Translations under genes and position numbers: made by a program
Notes under the pieces: model-generated
Told to the model about the DNA's origin: nothing
The model's input: the letters and a program-made list of their open reading frames with translations, nothing else
Database searches by the model: none
Assembly: GCA_910586605.1 (NCBI GenBank)
Contig: CAJUJR010000033.1
Location: 1-30,332, forward strand
DNA: 30,332 bases
Direction: 5' to 3'
From: an uncultured Lachnospiraceae bacterium
GTDB lineage: Bacteria > Bacillota > Clostridia > Lachnospirales > Lachnospiraceae
Part shown: in pieces, positions 16,174 to 24,023 of the stretch
Layout of the letters: each line of letters starts with the position of its first letter
Numbering within the stretch: the stretch's first letter is position 1

Positions 16174-17190
16174 TTAAGCTAACTCTGAGAAATACTTAAT
16201 TGTCCTAACCATCTGAGATGTGTAAGAGTTCTCATTGTCATACCATGATACAACCTGAACCTCATATAAATCATCTGCTACTTTGTTTACCATTGTCTGT
16301 GTAGCGTCAAAGAGGGAACCAAATCTCATGCCAATTACGTCAGAAGAAACGATTTCATCCTCATTGTAACCAAATGATTCATTTGCTGCTGCCTTCATAG
16401 CTGCATTGATGCCATCAACTGTAACATCTGTGCCCTTAACTACTGCTGTTAAAATTGTAGTAGAACCTGTTGGGGTAGGGACACGCTGTGCAGAACCAAT
16501 TAACTTGCCATTTAACTCTGGGATAACAAGGCCGATTGCCTTAGCTGCACCTGTAGAGTTAGGGACGATATTTACTGCTGCTGCACGGGACCTTCTTAAA
16601 TCACCTTTTCTCTGAGGACCATCCAAAGTCATCTGATCACCTGTATATGCATGGATTGTTACCATGATACCAGACTCAATTGGAGCATACTTGTTAAGAG
16701 CGTCAGCCATAGGCGCCAGACAGTTTGTTGTGCAAGAAGCTGCAGAAATAATTGTATCTTCTGGCTTTAATGTCGTATGGTTTGTGTTATAAACAACTGT
16801 AGGAAGGTCATTGCCTGCTGGAGCAGAAATAACTACCTTACGTGCACCTGCATTGATATGAGCCTGTGCCTTGTCCTTTGAAGTATAGAAGCCTGAGCAC
16901 TCCAGGACAACATCAACACCTAAATCACCCCAAGGGCAGTTGTTTGCATCTGGGAAAGCATAGATCTTAATTTCCTTACCATCTACTGTAATAGAATCTT
17001 CGCTTGCGGAAACTGTATCAGCCTTCTCATATTTTCCCTGTGATGAGTCATACTTTAAAAGATGAGCAAGCATCTTAGGGCTTGTCAAATCGTTAATAGC
17101 TACTACTTCATAACCCTCCGCACCAAACATCTGTCTGAATGCAAGACGTCCGATACGTCCAAAACCATTGATTGCAACTTTAACTGCCAT
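16174..17190 (-). CDS. gap: Glyceraldehyde-3-phosphate dehydrogenase, NAD-type, class I
   Basis: The enzyme oxidises glyceraldehyde 3-phosphate to 1,3-bisphosphoglycerate. The 338-residue length is normal. INGFGRIGR at the N-terminus is the start of the Rossmann fold, followed by AINDLTS, whose Asp suggests a preference for NAD over NADP. SAASCTTNCLAP holds the catalytic Cys, and the conserved S-loop region (HAYTGDQMTLDGPQRKGDLRRSRAAAVNIVP) and WYDNENSYTSQMV follow. AGGAGG stands 8-10 nt before the start. It has a near-consensus promoter, a 120-nt leader with a stable hairpin and a strong hairpin after it, which together suggest high, partly separate expression from pgk-tpiA. Confidence 0.97.
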   Translation of the reverse strand: MAVKVAINGFGRIGRLAFRQMFGAEGYEVVAINDLTSPKMLAHLLKYDSSQGKYEKADTVSASEDSITVDGKEIKIYAFPDANNCPWGDLGVDVVLECSGFYTSKDKAQAHINAGARKVVISAPAGNDLPTVVYNTNHTTLKPEDTIISAASCTTNCLAPMADALNKYAPIESGIMVTIHAYTGDQMTLDGPQRKGDLRRSRAAAVNIVPNSTGAAKAIGLVIPELNGKLIGSAQRVPTPTGSTTILTAVVKGTDVTVDGINAAMKAAANESFGYNEDEIVSSDVIGMRFGSLFDATQTMVNKVADDLYEVQVVSWYDNENSYTSQMVRTIKYFSELA

Positions 17191-17220
17191 GTTTTAAATC
17201 CTCCTAAAAAATATATATTT

Positions 17221-17246
17221 TATCATATGAACTTGTCCACATGATA
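17221..17246 (-). promoter_or_regulatory. Leader hairpin upstream of gap
   Basis: A 9-bp stem (TATCATGTG with CATATGATA, one G-U pair) closes an 8-nt loop about 30 nt before the gap start codon. It may be a transcript-stabilising hairpin or an operator; its palindromic arms TATCAT/ATGATA fit either. Confidence 0.5.
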
Positions 17247-17318
17247 ATAAATCACACATTCTACCCGCCTTGTGGCATATTCTGGGAATACTAGCAACTT
17301 CTTCCATTCCCAATCCCT

Positions 17319-17347
17319 ATTGTACCCAATTTGCCCATAAATTTCAA
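17319..17347 (-). promoter_or_regulatory. Promoter of gap
   Basis: Minus-strand TTGAAA (17347-17342), a 17-bp spacer and TACAAT (17324-17319), about 130 nt before the gap start. No CggR gene is present nearby. Confidence 0.72.
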
Positions 17348-17385
17348 GTTATTTTTCAGCTAAATTTAGAAAAACGTTGCTATTT

Positions 17386-17400
17386 GTTACTATTCACAGC
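17386..17400. repeat. 15-bp repeat, copy 1
   Basis: GTTACTATTCACAGC recurs exactly at 30280-30294. Both copies are intergenic. This one lies between nrdG and the gap promoter. The length is short, but an exact 15-mer within 30 kb suggests the end of a dispersed element. Confidence 0.4.
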
Positions 17401-17472
17401 TAATTCCAGAAAATACGCAGACTCGCCGTGCTTGCACCTTCCAAGAAACCAATTCATTCCCAATATCCGCTA

Positions 17473-17994
17473 CTACTGCTGCCACAAGCAGAGTTTCCCG
17501 CTTTTTAAAGATTCCTGCACCAAAATCGTCCGTTGGTTAGAAGAACCTTTAAACACCAGGTTCAAATCTTTCTTGTCAACCATAAATTCCCCATCTACCA
17601 ACACATCTATGCAGTGCAGGAGTTTTTCCGTCTCTTTCCATTCAGGGACCATCCGCCTGGTTATATCCTTTTCAAAATCATAACCTGTGAAACACCAGAT
17701 ATCCTTTTGCGGATATTTTTCCCTAACGGCCTCGACGAGCGGAAGCAATCCCTGTTGGTTGACATGCTCAAACGGCTCGCCGCCTAGCAATGTAAGCCCT
17801 TTAATATAATCCGGCTCCAGATATCCCAGGATTTCTTGGACTGTCTCCTGTGTAAAAGGCTTCCCATACTTAAAATCCCATGTCTCTGGGTTAAAGCAAT
17901 CTTTGCAATGATGCGTGCAGCCGCTTACAAAAAGTGATACGCGCACCCCAGGCCCATTAGCAACATCATGTTTTTTTATCTCAGCATAATTCAT
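17473..17994 (-). CDS. nrdG: Anaerobic ribonucleotide reductase-activating protein (radical SAM)
   Basis: NrdG uses an iron-sulphur cluster and S-adenosylmethionine to form the glycyl radical on NrdD. The start at 17994 (MNYAEIKKHD, 173 residues) gives the normal family length; a 32-codon extension would overlap nrdD and is rejected. The radical-SAM motif CTHHCKDC has Cys at 26, 30 and 33, followed by FNPETWDF, LTLLGGEPFE and WCFTGYDFE, all typical of NrdG. It starts 22 nt after nrdD, so the two genes form one operon under the NrdR-box promoter. Confidence 0.96.
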   Translation of the reverse strand: MNYAEIKKHDVANGPGVRVSLFVSGCTHHCKDCFNPETWDFKYGKPFTQETVQEILGYLEPDYIKGLTLLGGEPFEHVNQQGLLPLVEAVREKYPQKDIWCFTGYDFEKDITRRMVPEWKETEKLLHCIDVLVDGEFMVDKKDLNLVFKGSSNQRTILVQESLKSGKLCLWQQ

Positions 17995-18016
17995 TCTTTT
18001 CCCCACTTCCGGTTCC

Positions 18017-20143
18017 TTAAAGATGCAGGACACGTGAATTGATTTCTTTTGTCTTCCCGACATTCCAGAAATTTTCACCCAGATAACCACAGGTTCTCCT
18101 TGTAACGTTCATTTTATTCTTATTTTTATTGTGGCATTGCGGGCATTCCCACTCCAACTTTTTATTAATCATAATTTCACCGTCGTATCCGCATACATGG
18201 CAATAATCTGATTTTGTGTTAAACTCCGCATATTGGATATTTTCATAGATAAACCGCACTACATCTTCCAAAGCTTCCAGGTTATGGCGCATATTGGGTA
18301 TTTCCACATAAGAAATCGAACCGCCGGAAGATATTTTCTGGAACTGGCTTTCAAATTTGAATTTTGAAAAAGCGTCTATTTTTTCACGGACGTCAATATG
18401 GTAAGAGTTGGTATAGTATCCCTTATCTGTCACATCTTTTACTTCACCAAATTTTTTCCTGTCAATCTCTGCAAAACGGTAACAAAGGCTTTCTGCCGGA
18501 GTCCCATACAAGCCGAAACCAATCCCTGTCTCCAGCTTCCAGGTATCGCATGCCAAACGCAGGCGTTTCATCAGGCGGAGCGCAAAATTTGTCCCCTCTG
18601 TTTCTGTATGGCTTACGCCTGTCATAAGCTTTGTTGTCTCATACAGCCCTATATACCCAAGAGAAATTGTCGAGTAACCATCATGCAGGAGCTTATCAAT
18701 TTTTTCTCCCTTTTTCAGGCGTGCAATCGCGCCATACTGCCAATGGATTGGGCTGACATCGGAAAGCGTCCCTTCAAGGGAATGATGCCTGCACATAAGC
18801 GCTTCAAAACAAAGTGACAGCCGCCCTTCCAGCAGCGTCCAGAATTTTTCTTCGTCACCTTTTGCATATAAGGCAATCTGTGGGAGGTTAAGGCTGACAA
18901 CCCCCTGGTTAAAACGCCCTTCAAACTTATAATTCCCATTTTCATCTTTCCAAGGCGTTAAAAAGCTGCGGCATCCCATACAGGAAAATACGTTCCCTTC
19001 GTAATTTTCACGCATCATCTTTGCGGATATATAATCTGGATACATCCTTTTTGCAGAACATTTTACAGCAAGCTTTGTCAGGTAATCATACTTCCCGCCA
19101 TTCAAGCAGTTATGTTCATCTAAAACGTATATCAGTTTTGGGAAAGCAGGGGTTACATAAATCCCTTTCTCATTTTTAATGCCTTCTATTCTCTGATTTA
19201 AGATTTCCTCAATAATCATCGCATTTTCTTCGATATATGGGTCATCCTTGTCCAAGTTCAAAAAAAGTGTTACAAAAGGCGACTGCCCGTTTGTTGTCAT
19301 CAATGTATTTATCTGGTACTGGATTGTCTGCACGCCGGATTTTAACTCATCATATACACGGTCTTTAACAAACTCATTCCTGACTTCCTTGCTGATAGTG
19401 TCCCCAAATTTTTTATGGTAATGTTTTTCATATTTTTTCCGGCTTTTACGGAGATATTTCCCCAAATGCCTGACATCAACGGACTGCCCTCCATACTGGC
19501 TGCTTGCTACCGCTGATATAATCTGCGTCATAACCGTGCATGCTACCTGGAAGCTCTTTGGACTTTCAATCAGCTTGCCATTCATTACTGTCCCATTTTC
19601 TAGCATATCCCCAATGTTAATCAGACAGCAGTTAAAGATACTCTGGAGATAATAATCCATATCATGGAAATGGAGGATTCCCTCCTCATGCGCCTTTACA
19701 ATTTTTTCCGGCAAAAGCACACGCCTTGTCAAATCCTTGGAAACCTCCCCGGCAATCAGGTCGCGCTGGGTAGAGGCAATATACGCATTTTTGTTGGAAT
19801 TTTCTTCCATAACATCCTTATTGCTATTTTTAATCAGGCTCATAATCGAATCATCCGTTGTATTTGCCTGACGCACCATCTGCCTTGTATAACGGTAAAT
19901 AATATATTTCTTGGCAAGCTCATATTTATGTTCTGTCATAAGCTTCTGCTCAATCATGTCCTGGATGTCCTCAACCATTAAGTTATCCGCATGGACATTT
20001 TCGATCCCTGCCACAATAGACTCTATCTTTTCTTCTGTCACCTGATTATAACGGTCAACTTCCGCATTTGCCTTCTGGATTGCAATAATAATTTTATTGC
20101 GGTCATACTCTACAACCCTGCCATCCCGTTTTGTTACCTTCAT
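18017..20143 (-). CDS. nrdD: Anaerobic (class III) ribonucleoside-triphosphate reductase
   Basis: The enzyme makes dNTPs from NTPs without oxygen by glycyl-radical chemistry. The start at 20143 (708 residues) is chosen because AAGGAGG stands about 12 nt upstream and MKVTKRDGRVVEYDRNKI is the typical beginning of the regulatory ATP cone (about residues 1-90). The catalytic barrel follows. Near the end, CHVCGY and CPQC supply four Cys for zinc, and RTCGYLGE carries the radical-forming Gly686. The ATP cone implies allosteric control by dATP/ATP. It is followed by nrdG in one operon and preceded by a promoter with two NrdR boxes. Confidence 0.97.
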   Translation of the reverse strand: MKVTKRDGRVVEYDRNKIIIAIQKANAEVDRYNQVTEEKIESIVAGIENVHADNLMVEDIQDMIEQKLMTEHKYELAKKYIIYRYTRQMVRQANTTDDSIMSLIKNSNKDVMEENSNKNAYIASTQRDLIAGEVSKDLTRRVLLPEKIVKAHEEGILHFHDMDYYLQSIFNCCLINIGDMLENGTVMNGKLIESPKSFQVACTVMTQIISAVASSQYGGQSVDVRHLGKYLRKSRKKYEKHYHKKFGDTISKEVRNEFVKDRVYDELKSGVQTIQYQINTLMTTNGQSPFVTLFLNLDKDDPYIEENAMIIEEILNQRIEGIKNEKGIYVTPAFPKLIYVLDEHNCLNGGKYDYLTKLAVKCSAKRMYPDYISAKMMRENYEGNVFSCMGCRSFLTPWKDENGNYKFEGRFNQGVVSLNLPQIALYAKGDEEKFWTLLEGRLSLCFEALMCRHHSLEGTLSDVSPIHWQYGAIARLKKGEKIDKLLHDGYSTISLGYIGLYETTKLMTGVSHTETEGTNFALRLMKRLRLACDTWKLETGIGFGLYGTPAESLCYRFAEIDRKKFGEVKDVTDKGYYTNSYHIDVREKIDAFSKFKFESQFQKISSGGSISYVEIPNMRHNLEALEDVVRFIYENIQYAEFNTKSDYCHVCGYDGEIMINKKLEWECPQCHNKNKNKMNVTRRTCGYLGENFWNVGKTKEINSRVLHL

Positions 20144-20188
20144 TGCTTTTTCTTCCTCCTTATCCTGCATACCAAAACAACTTGGTAA

Positions 20189-20197
20189 ATTATAGCA
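20189..20197 (-). promoter_or_regulatory. Extended -10 promoter of nrdDG
   Basis: Minus-strand TGCTATAAT is an extended -10 box about 45 nt before the nrdD start. The -35 region is weak and lies beside the proximal NrdR box, fitting an extended -10 promoter that a bound repressor would block. Confidence 0.75.
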
Positions 20198-20214
20198 TTA
20201 GAAAGCAAAAAAGT

Positions 20215-20261
20215 CCACAATATCTTGTGACTTTTTAAATTTTTTTCACTAAATATTGTGG
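20215..20261 (-). promoter_or_regulatory. Pair of NrdR boxes
   Basis: Two palindromic sites, CCACAATATCTTGTGA (20215-20230) and CACTAAATATTGTGG (20247-20261), resemble the NrdR box consensus (ACACWATATMTTGT). Equivalent positions are 31 bp apart, the roughly three-turn spacing known for paired NrdR boxes. They sit just upstream of and against the nrdDG promoter, so NrdR should repress the operon. No nrdR gene is in the window. Confidence 0.82.
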
Positions 20262-20281
20262 AATCCCCATTTCACTAAGTC

Positions 20282-21373
20282 CTACTCCTGTAGTGCCTCC
20301 CCTTTCTCGCTGCGCGCAAAAATCTCTTTCAGGTAGACAGAAAACGCAGACGGGATACTATATTTTTCCTGAATCTGCCCAACCGTGGAAAAGACCATCC
20401 CCTCCTGCAGCTTCTTAGGAAGCTTCCTTAAATGAACCAGATACCCTAACATATGCCATTCTACATGAGAAAAAATATGTTTCCCACTCCCCAAAAGTTC
20501 TATCTCATCAAAATCAGCATCCCATTCTTCTAAAAACGGTTTTATCTGCTCTGCAGAAAGCCTCCCCTCCTGTGCCGGGAACTCCCAAAGGCCTGCAAGA
20601 AGCCCCTTTCCTGGCCGCTGCTGTATTAAATATTTCCCTTGGTACTCTATCAAAAAAACAGTCCTATCCTGTATCTTCCTTTTCTTTTTCTGCGGCTTAT
20701 ATGGAAATAGGGACATGTCCCCTGTTTTATTTGCAAGGCACCATTTCTGCACAGGGCAATCTGTACAAAGCGGCGCACCATTTGGCAGGCAGATTACAGC
20801 GCCCAAATCCATCAATGCCTGGTTAAATTCCCCTGGGCACTCCTGCGGGACTGCTTCTGCCATATCCCCACGGATTCTTTTCTGTACTTTTCCTTGCGTA
20901 ATATCACTGCTATCAGCAGACAGCCTTGTATAAATCCTATAGACATTCCCATCTACGGCAGGCACCCGCTCGCCAAACGCAATGGAAGCCACTGCGCCCG
21001 CCGTATATTCGCCAATCCCTGGAAGCTTTAAAAGCCCGCTATATTCTCCTGGAAACCTGCCGCCATATTCCTGTACTATAATTTCTGCGGCCTTTTTTAA
21101 GTTACGGGCACGGTTATAATATCCAAGGCCCTGCCATAACTTCATTAGTTTCTCCTCTGATACCCCTGCTAAATCCACCACACCAGGAAGACGCTCTAAA
21201 AAACGGGCATAATAGCCTTTTACTGCCTCCACCCGTGTCTGCTGCAGCATAATTTCTGAAATCCAAATATGATATGGATTTTTATCTTCCCTCCACGGAA
21301 GTTCCCTTTTATTCTTTGCATACCAGCAAAGCAGCGGAGTTGTAATCTCTTTAATCCTTTCCTGTTGCCCCAT
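20282..21373 (-). CDS. mutY: Adenine DNA glycosylase MutY
   Basis: MutY removes adenine mispaired with 8-oxoguanine. The 363-residue protein has WISEIMLQQT with catalytic Glu40, the helix-hairpin-helix LPGIGEYTAGAVASIAFGERVPAVDGN with Asp141, and a four-Cys iron-sulphur site at about 195, 203, 206 and 212. The first Cys gap is 7 residues rather than the 6 of E. coli MutY, through a CLPNGAPLC form. The C-terminal NUDIX-like domain (from about residue 230) recognises the oxidised guanine. AGGAG precedes the start. The gene begins 10 nt after the sigma-like gene, so the two are probably co-transcribed. Confidence 0.96.
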   Translation of the reverse strand: MGQQERIKEITTPLLCWYAKNKRELPWREDKNPYHIWISEIMLQQTRVEAVKGYYARFLERLPGVVDLAGVSEEKLMKLWQGLGYYNRARNLKKAAEIIVQEYGGRFPGEYSGLLKLPGIGEYTAGAVASIAFGERVPAVDGNVYRIYTRLSADSSDITQGKVQKRIRGDMAEAVPQECPGEFNQALMDLGAVICLPNGAPLCTDCPVQKWCLANKTGDMSLFPYKPQKKKRKIQDRTVFLIEYQGKYLIQQRPGKGLLAGLWEFPAQEGRLSAEQIKPFLEEWDADFDEIELLGSGKHIFSHVEWHMLGYLVHLRKLPKKLQEGMVFSTVGQIQEKYSIPSAFSVYLKEIFARSEKGEALQE

Positions 21374-21383
21374 CAGTTTTCTC

Positions 21384-22211
21384 CTAATATATTTTTTTAA
21401 CCTCTTTAGAAAGCCCTGATATTTCTTTTATCTCCCTTCCTGATATTTTTGTATATTCTGAAAGTTCTTCCAATGTAGGCATACGCCCCATTTCCTCTGT
21501 CATATATTTTACTGCTTCATGCAAAAGATTTGTTTTTGCAAGCATCGTATTTTCCCAGTCTTTTGAATCTGTCATCCCATCAATATAGCATTCCATCGCA
21601 TGGATGGTTTCCATCTCCAGCGTCCCAAAAAATTTAGCAATATCTACACCCCCTCCTGGGAGAATATATTCTTCATGGTTTTCCATAATAATCTGCATTG
21701 CAGCCATCACCCCAAGATTTCCCTCTGCAATCACTTCATCTAACGGCACATTTCTTTTTTTATACCTCTGTGCAAACTCTACAACCTTATGGAGATACTT
21801 TTCTATAATCACATTTTTCAGGGAAAAATCCCCTTTCAGGAAAGAAAGCAGCATCGCTTCTTCTTTCCCTAAATCACCGGAAAGACGTTCCACCTCCTGA
21901 TGGTACAGCCTCATATTTGCTTCCCTTCGCGTCTCCCTGCCCGCTGCCATCTTCTCTTTCTTATCCATATGGCCTGCTGCCCTTGTAGCTGGCTCTGGCA
22001 CAAAATCATATCCTTCGACTACAATCCGGTTTTCCCCAAGATAATGATATACCGCCTGCATATTTTTTTCCGTAAGCTCCTGCCCGTCCAGGTACTTCCT
22101 GATTTCTTCCTTTGTCAGCCTGTCCTGCTGTGCATGGGCGATTTCTACCATCTCCCGCAACAATCCCAAAAACCTGTCCTGATTTTCCATTCCTATAACC
22201 ATGCCTTTCAT
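21384..22211 (-). CDS. Sigma-70-like protein lacking region 4
   Basis: The product (275 residues from this start) has an N-terminal helical part like sigma region 1.1 or a small winged helix (RLTKEEIRKYLDGQELTEKNMQAVYHYLGENRIVV). A region-2-like segment follows (FLKGDFSLKNVIIEKYLHKVVEFAQRY...PLDEVIAEGNLGVMAA), then a region-3-like helix-turn-helix (MGRMPTLEELSEYTKISGREIKEI). It ends there, with no region 4 to read a -35 box. It may act as a partial sigma factor, an RNA polymerase regulator or a derived protein of other use. The start is uncertain: ATG at 22211, 22202 or 22190 are all possible and none has a strong ribosome site. mutY follows 10 nt later. Confidence 0.72.
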   Translation of the reverse strand: MKGMVIGMENQDRFLGLLREMVEIAHAQQDRLTKEEIRKYLDGQELTEKNMQAVYHYLGENRIVVEGYDFVPEPATRAAGHMDKKEKMAAGRETRREANMRLYHQEVERLSGDLGKEEAMLLSFLKGDFSLKNVIIEKYLHKVVEFAQRYKKRNVPLDEVIAEGNLGVMAAMQIIMENHEEYILPGGGVDIAKFFGTLEMETIHAMECYIDGMTDSKDWENTMLAKTNLLHEAVKYMTEEMGRMPTLEELSEYTKISGREIKEISGLSKEVKKIY

Positions 22212-22281
22212 CAATTTCCAACACAAAACCAGCGTTCTTCACACCCAAAACCAGCGCAATTTCCCATAAATTAAATAATGA

Positions 22282-22313
22282 GACGGCTTCCACATAGGAA
22301 TGTGAAAGCCGCC
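22282..22313 (-). terminator. Strong hairpin after the frameshifted secreted-protein gene
   Basis: A near-perfect stem (GGCGGCTTTCACAT with ATGTGGAAGCCGTC, loop TCCT) lies 36 nt after the stop codon of the minus-strand gene at 22349. The following sequence is T-rich only in part (TCATTATTT), so it may be a weak terminator or an mRNA 3'-end stabiliser. Confidence 0.65.
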
Positions 22314-22348
22314 TGATTCATTTCATTATACCAAAGAAAATAACTGTC

Positions 22349-22935
22349 TTATTTCAATGTACCGGTAACTGTAACAGCCATGCTCTTTGTTGGTACCTTT
22401 GTAAGACTTGAAGCTTTGTACTTCTTCTCAGCATTTGGATTCCATGTATTAACAATCATAACCTGGGTAAACTCACTTTTTTCCTTACCAGCATCTGGAG
22501 TAAGGTAAGGATTGCTGATTGTCTTAACAGTTTTTCCATCAATCTTTAATACAGCCTTGGAAACTTTGAATTTCTTCTTGCTTGTTCCCGGAAGGTTTGT
22601 ATCTACATAAATTGTATTGAAGCCTTTGTCACCCTTTAAAGCCTTTTTCAATGCAGCCCCTGATACGCTTACAGTAAAGGATACTTTACCTTTCTTGAAA
22701 GAAGCATCAGAACATTTTACGCTAATCTTCTTTTTTGTGTTCCCATTATGTACGCCTAATTTAAAATTGCCATCGTTGTGGTTAGAACGTACTCCCTTAT
22801 AGGTTTTTGATGCAAAGCATAAATATCAGCAGCCTCTGCCTTTTTTGGCGCTGGAGCTACTGCTACAGAACTTGCTGCTACTGCTGCCGTCATTGCGAGA
22901 GAAAGCACTCTCTTTGATGTCTTACTAAATCTCAT
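22349..22935 (-). pseudogene. Secreted lysine-rich hypothetical protein, frameshifted near its N-terminus
   Basis: From ATG 22935 the first frame encodes a clear signal peptide (MRFSKTSKRVLSLAMTAAVAA, ending AAAD-like around residue 36) and then runs into a stop within about 60 codons. The mature part continues in another frame, reading ASKTYKGVRSNHNDGNFKLGVHNGNTKKK and on to GTLK at 22349. The frames meet near GCTTTGC (22812-22818); a lost T in that run would restore one protein of about 195 residues. The mature part looks like a beta-rich extracellular domain of unknown family. The upstream promoter and leader are well formed, so the lesion may be recent, phase-variable or a sequence error. 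Confidence 0.75.
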
Positions 22936-22986
22936 ACTCGTTTCTCTTTAAGATAATAAATGAATTGTGTACAACAGTGCGTCCAG

Positions 22987-23035
22987 AGAAGATACTAAAT
23001 ATTCTAAACGGTTGTGGTAAAACACAACATCTTCT
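22987..23035 (-). promoter_or_regulatory. Structured 5' leader of the secreted-protein gene
   Basis: In the transcript AGAAGAT pairs with ATCTTCT (7 bp), enclosing a second hairpin GTTGTG-TTTTAC-CACAAC. It lies within the roughly 125-nt leader between the predicted start near 23059 and the ATG at 22935. No T-tract follows, so it is not an obvious terminator. It does not match a riboswitch that I recognise. Confidence 0.5.
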
Positions 23036-23056
23036 GCCAGCATGTACACCTGCCAC

Positions 23057-23142
23057 TATATGGATATACTACCACTCCTGCCCGGTACTGTCAACTTTGT
23101 AACGAAAAATACATTCGCCCGGAAGCCAAGTATATCCATATA
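23057..23142. promoter_or_regulatory. Two inverted 14-bp operator-like sites flanking a promoter
   Basis: TATATGGATATACT (23057-23070) and its exact complement AGTATATCCATATA (23129-23142) are each near-palindromic (TATAT-NN-ATATA) with centres 74 bp apart, about seven helical turns. The proximal site overlaps the -10 box of the promoter at 23066-23094. This is the geometry of a repressor that loops DNA; the regulator is unknown. Confidence 0.6.
23066..23094 (-). promoter_or_regulatory. Promoter of the frameshifted secreted-protein gene
   Basis: Minus-strand TTGACA (23094-23089), a 17-bp spacer and TAGTAT (23071-23066) form a near-consensus promoter. Its -10 box lies inside one of two inverted operator-like repeats. 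Confidence 0.75.
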
Positions 23143-23198
23143 TCCTGCCTACCTCCAAATATTACCAGAAAATTATGTCGGAATAAAGGCGCTTTACA

Positions 23199-23705
23199 TT
23201 ACCTGGCCAAAACATCTGTAATTTCTGCAATATACATATTGTGGTAATCCTTTGAAGAATACCACTGCGAATCTATTGTTTCATCTAAAAACCCCTCTTT
23301 CTTCACCGGAGTCTGTGACATAACACGGCAGATTAAAACCATATTCGCTTCATCAATATAAGGAACGCCATTATGATACCCGACATTTACCTTTGCCTCA
23401 CTGATTTTATCTTCATCCCTCCCAGAAACGGTCCCTAAAAACTTCATTTCCTTACGGTATTTCTCTTGTGGGAAGCTTAAAGAAAACCTGCCTTCGCGGT
23501 CTATAAACTCCTTCGTATAACGGCTGTCACGGATAAAGACAAACGCAACGTTTTTCCCCCACATTACGCCGACACCTCCCCATGACGCAGTCATCGTATT
23601 TGCTTTTTCTTCATTTCCTGCTGTAACAAGCATCCAATCCTTTCCTATCATTTTAAAAGGATTGCACTCCATCTGGTCAAAATCAACTGGCTGAAAACTA
23701 TGCAT
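23199..23705 (-). CDS. Flavin reductase-like FMN-binding protein
   Basis: The 168-residue protein matches the split-barrel flavin reductase-like family common in Clostridia. The N-terminal half has KDWMLVTAGNEEKANTMTASWGGVGVMWGKNVAFVFIRDSRYT, with the T-M-T-A-S-W segment and following strand that contact FMN phosphate in this fold, then GRFSLSF. Members bind FMN and act as flavin or ferric reductases or as electron-transfer modules; the partner is not known here. There is no signal or membrane segment. AAGGAAG precedes the start. Its promoter lies about 170 bp upstream, and a MITE-like element sits in the leader between promoter and gene. Confidence 0.88.
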   Translation of the reverse strand: MHSFQPVDFDQMECNPFKMIGKDWMLVTAGNEEKANTMTASWGGVGVMWGKNVAFVFIRDSRYTKEFIDREGRFSLSFPQEKYRKEMKFLGTVSGRDEDKISEAKVNVGYHNGVPYIDEANMVLICRVMSQTPVKKEGFLDETIDSQWYSSKDYHNMYIAEITDVLAR

Positions 23706-23748
23706 TATATCGCTTCCTTTCCTTTTTTAATCCATTTGCCTATATCTT

Positions 23749-23828
23749 CTAGAGTGTGCTTGTAAATCGCTTTTTGCAAGATGTGTTTCACACTTTGTGG
23801 GAAGAATGAATTTCCAAACACGCTCTAG
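23749..23828. mobile_element. MITE-like element, copy B (80 bp)
   Basis: The ends CTAGAGTGTGCTTG and the complement of CTAGAGCGTGTTTG match those of the 183-bp copy at 1913-2095, and the interior shares GCTTTTTGCAAGATGTGT and TTTGTGGGA. The middle of the long copy is missing, so this looks like an internal-deletion derivative. It lies in the leader of the flavin reductase gene, where its transcript could fold into a hairpin. Confidence 0.8.
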
Positions 23829-23875
23829 GACATCGTAAAATAAATAGCTGGTTATATCACGATGCACTATTTACT

Positions 23876-23903
23876 AGTATAACTAAAATATGAGAATTTG
23901 CAA
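23876..23903 (-). promoter_or_regulatory. Promoter of the flavin reductase-like gene
   Basis: Minus-strand TTGCAA (23903-23898), a 16-bp spacer and TATACT (23881-23876). Transcripts would begin near 23869 and cross the MITE-like copy B before the gene. Downstream, CATCGT and ACGATG (23831-23864) could pair in the leader. Confidence 0.6.
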
Positions 23904-23933
23904 TTAGTGATACCAACTTTCTATAAATTTTGT

Positions 23934-23939
23934 TATAAT
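23934..23939 (+). promoter_or_regulatory. Possible -10 box for the YihY/BrkB gene
   Basis: TATAAT preceded by TGT (extended -10) lies about 210 nt before the gene, with no good -35 box. A second TATAAT at 24116-24121 is closer to the gene, just after MITE-like copy C. Either could be used. Confidence 0.35.
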
Positions 23940-24023
23940 ATTATAGCGCTTAAGAAAACTGGCAAATACGCCATGCCCATATATGCAAAAAAGTTTGTTT
24001 CCTGAAATCTAAGCATGTTTTTT

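Noticed and set aside
22987..23142. A riboswitch in the leader and promoter region of the secreted-protein gene
   Set aside because: The long inverted repeat straddles the promoter, so most of it is not transcribed; the remaining hairpin fits no riboswitch class that I recognise.
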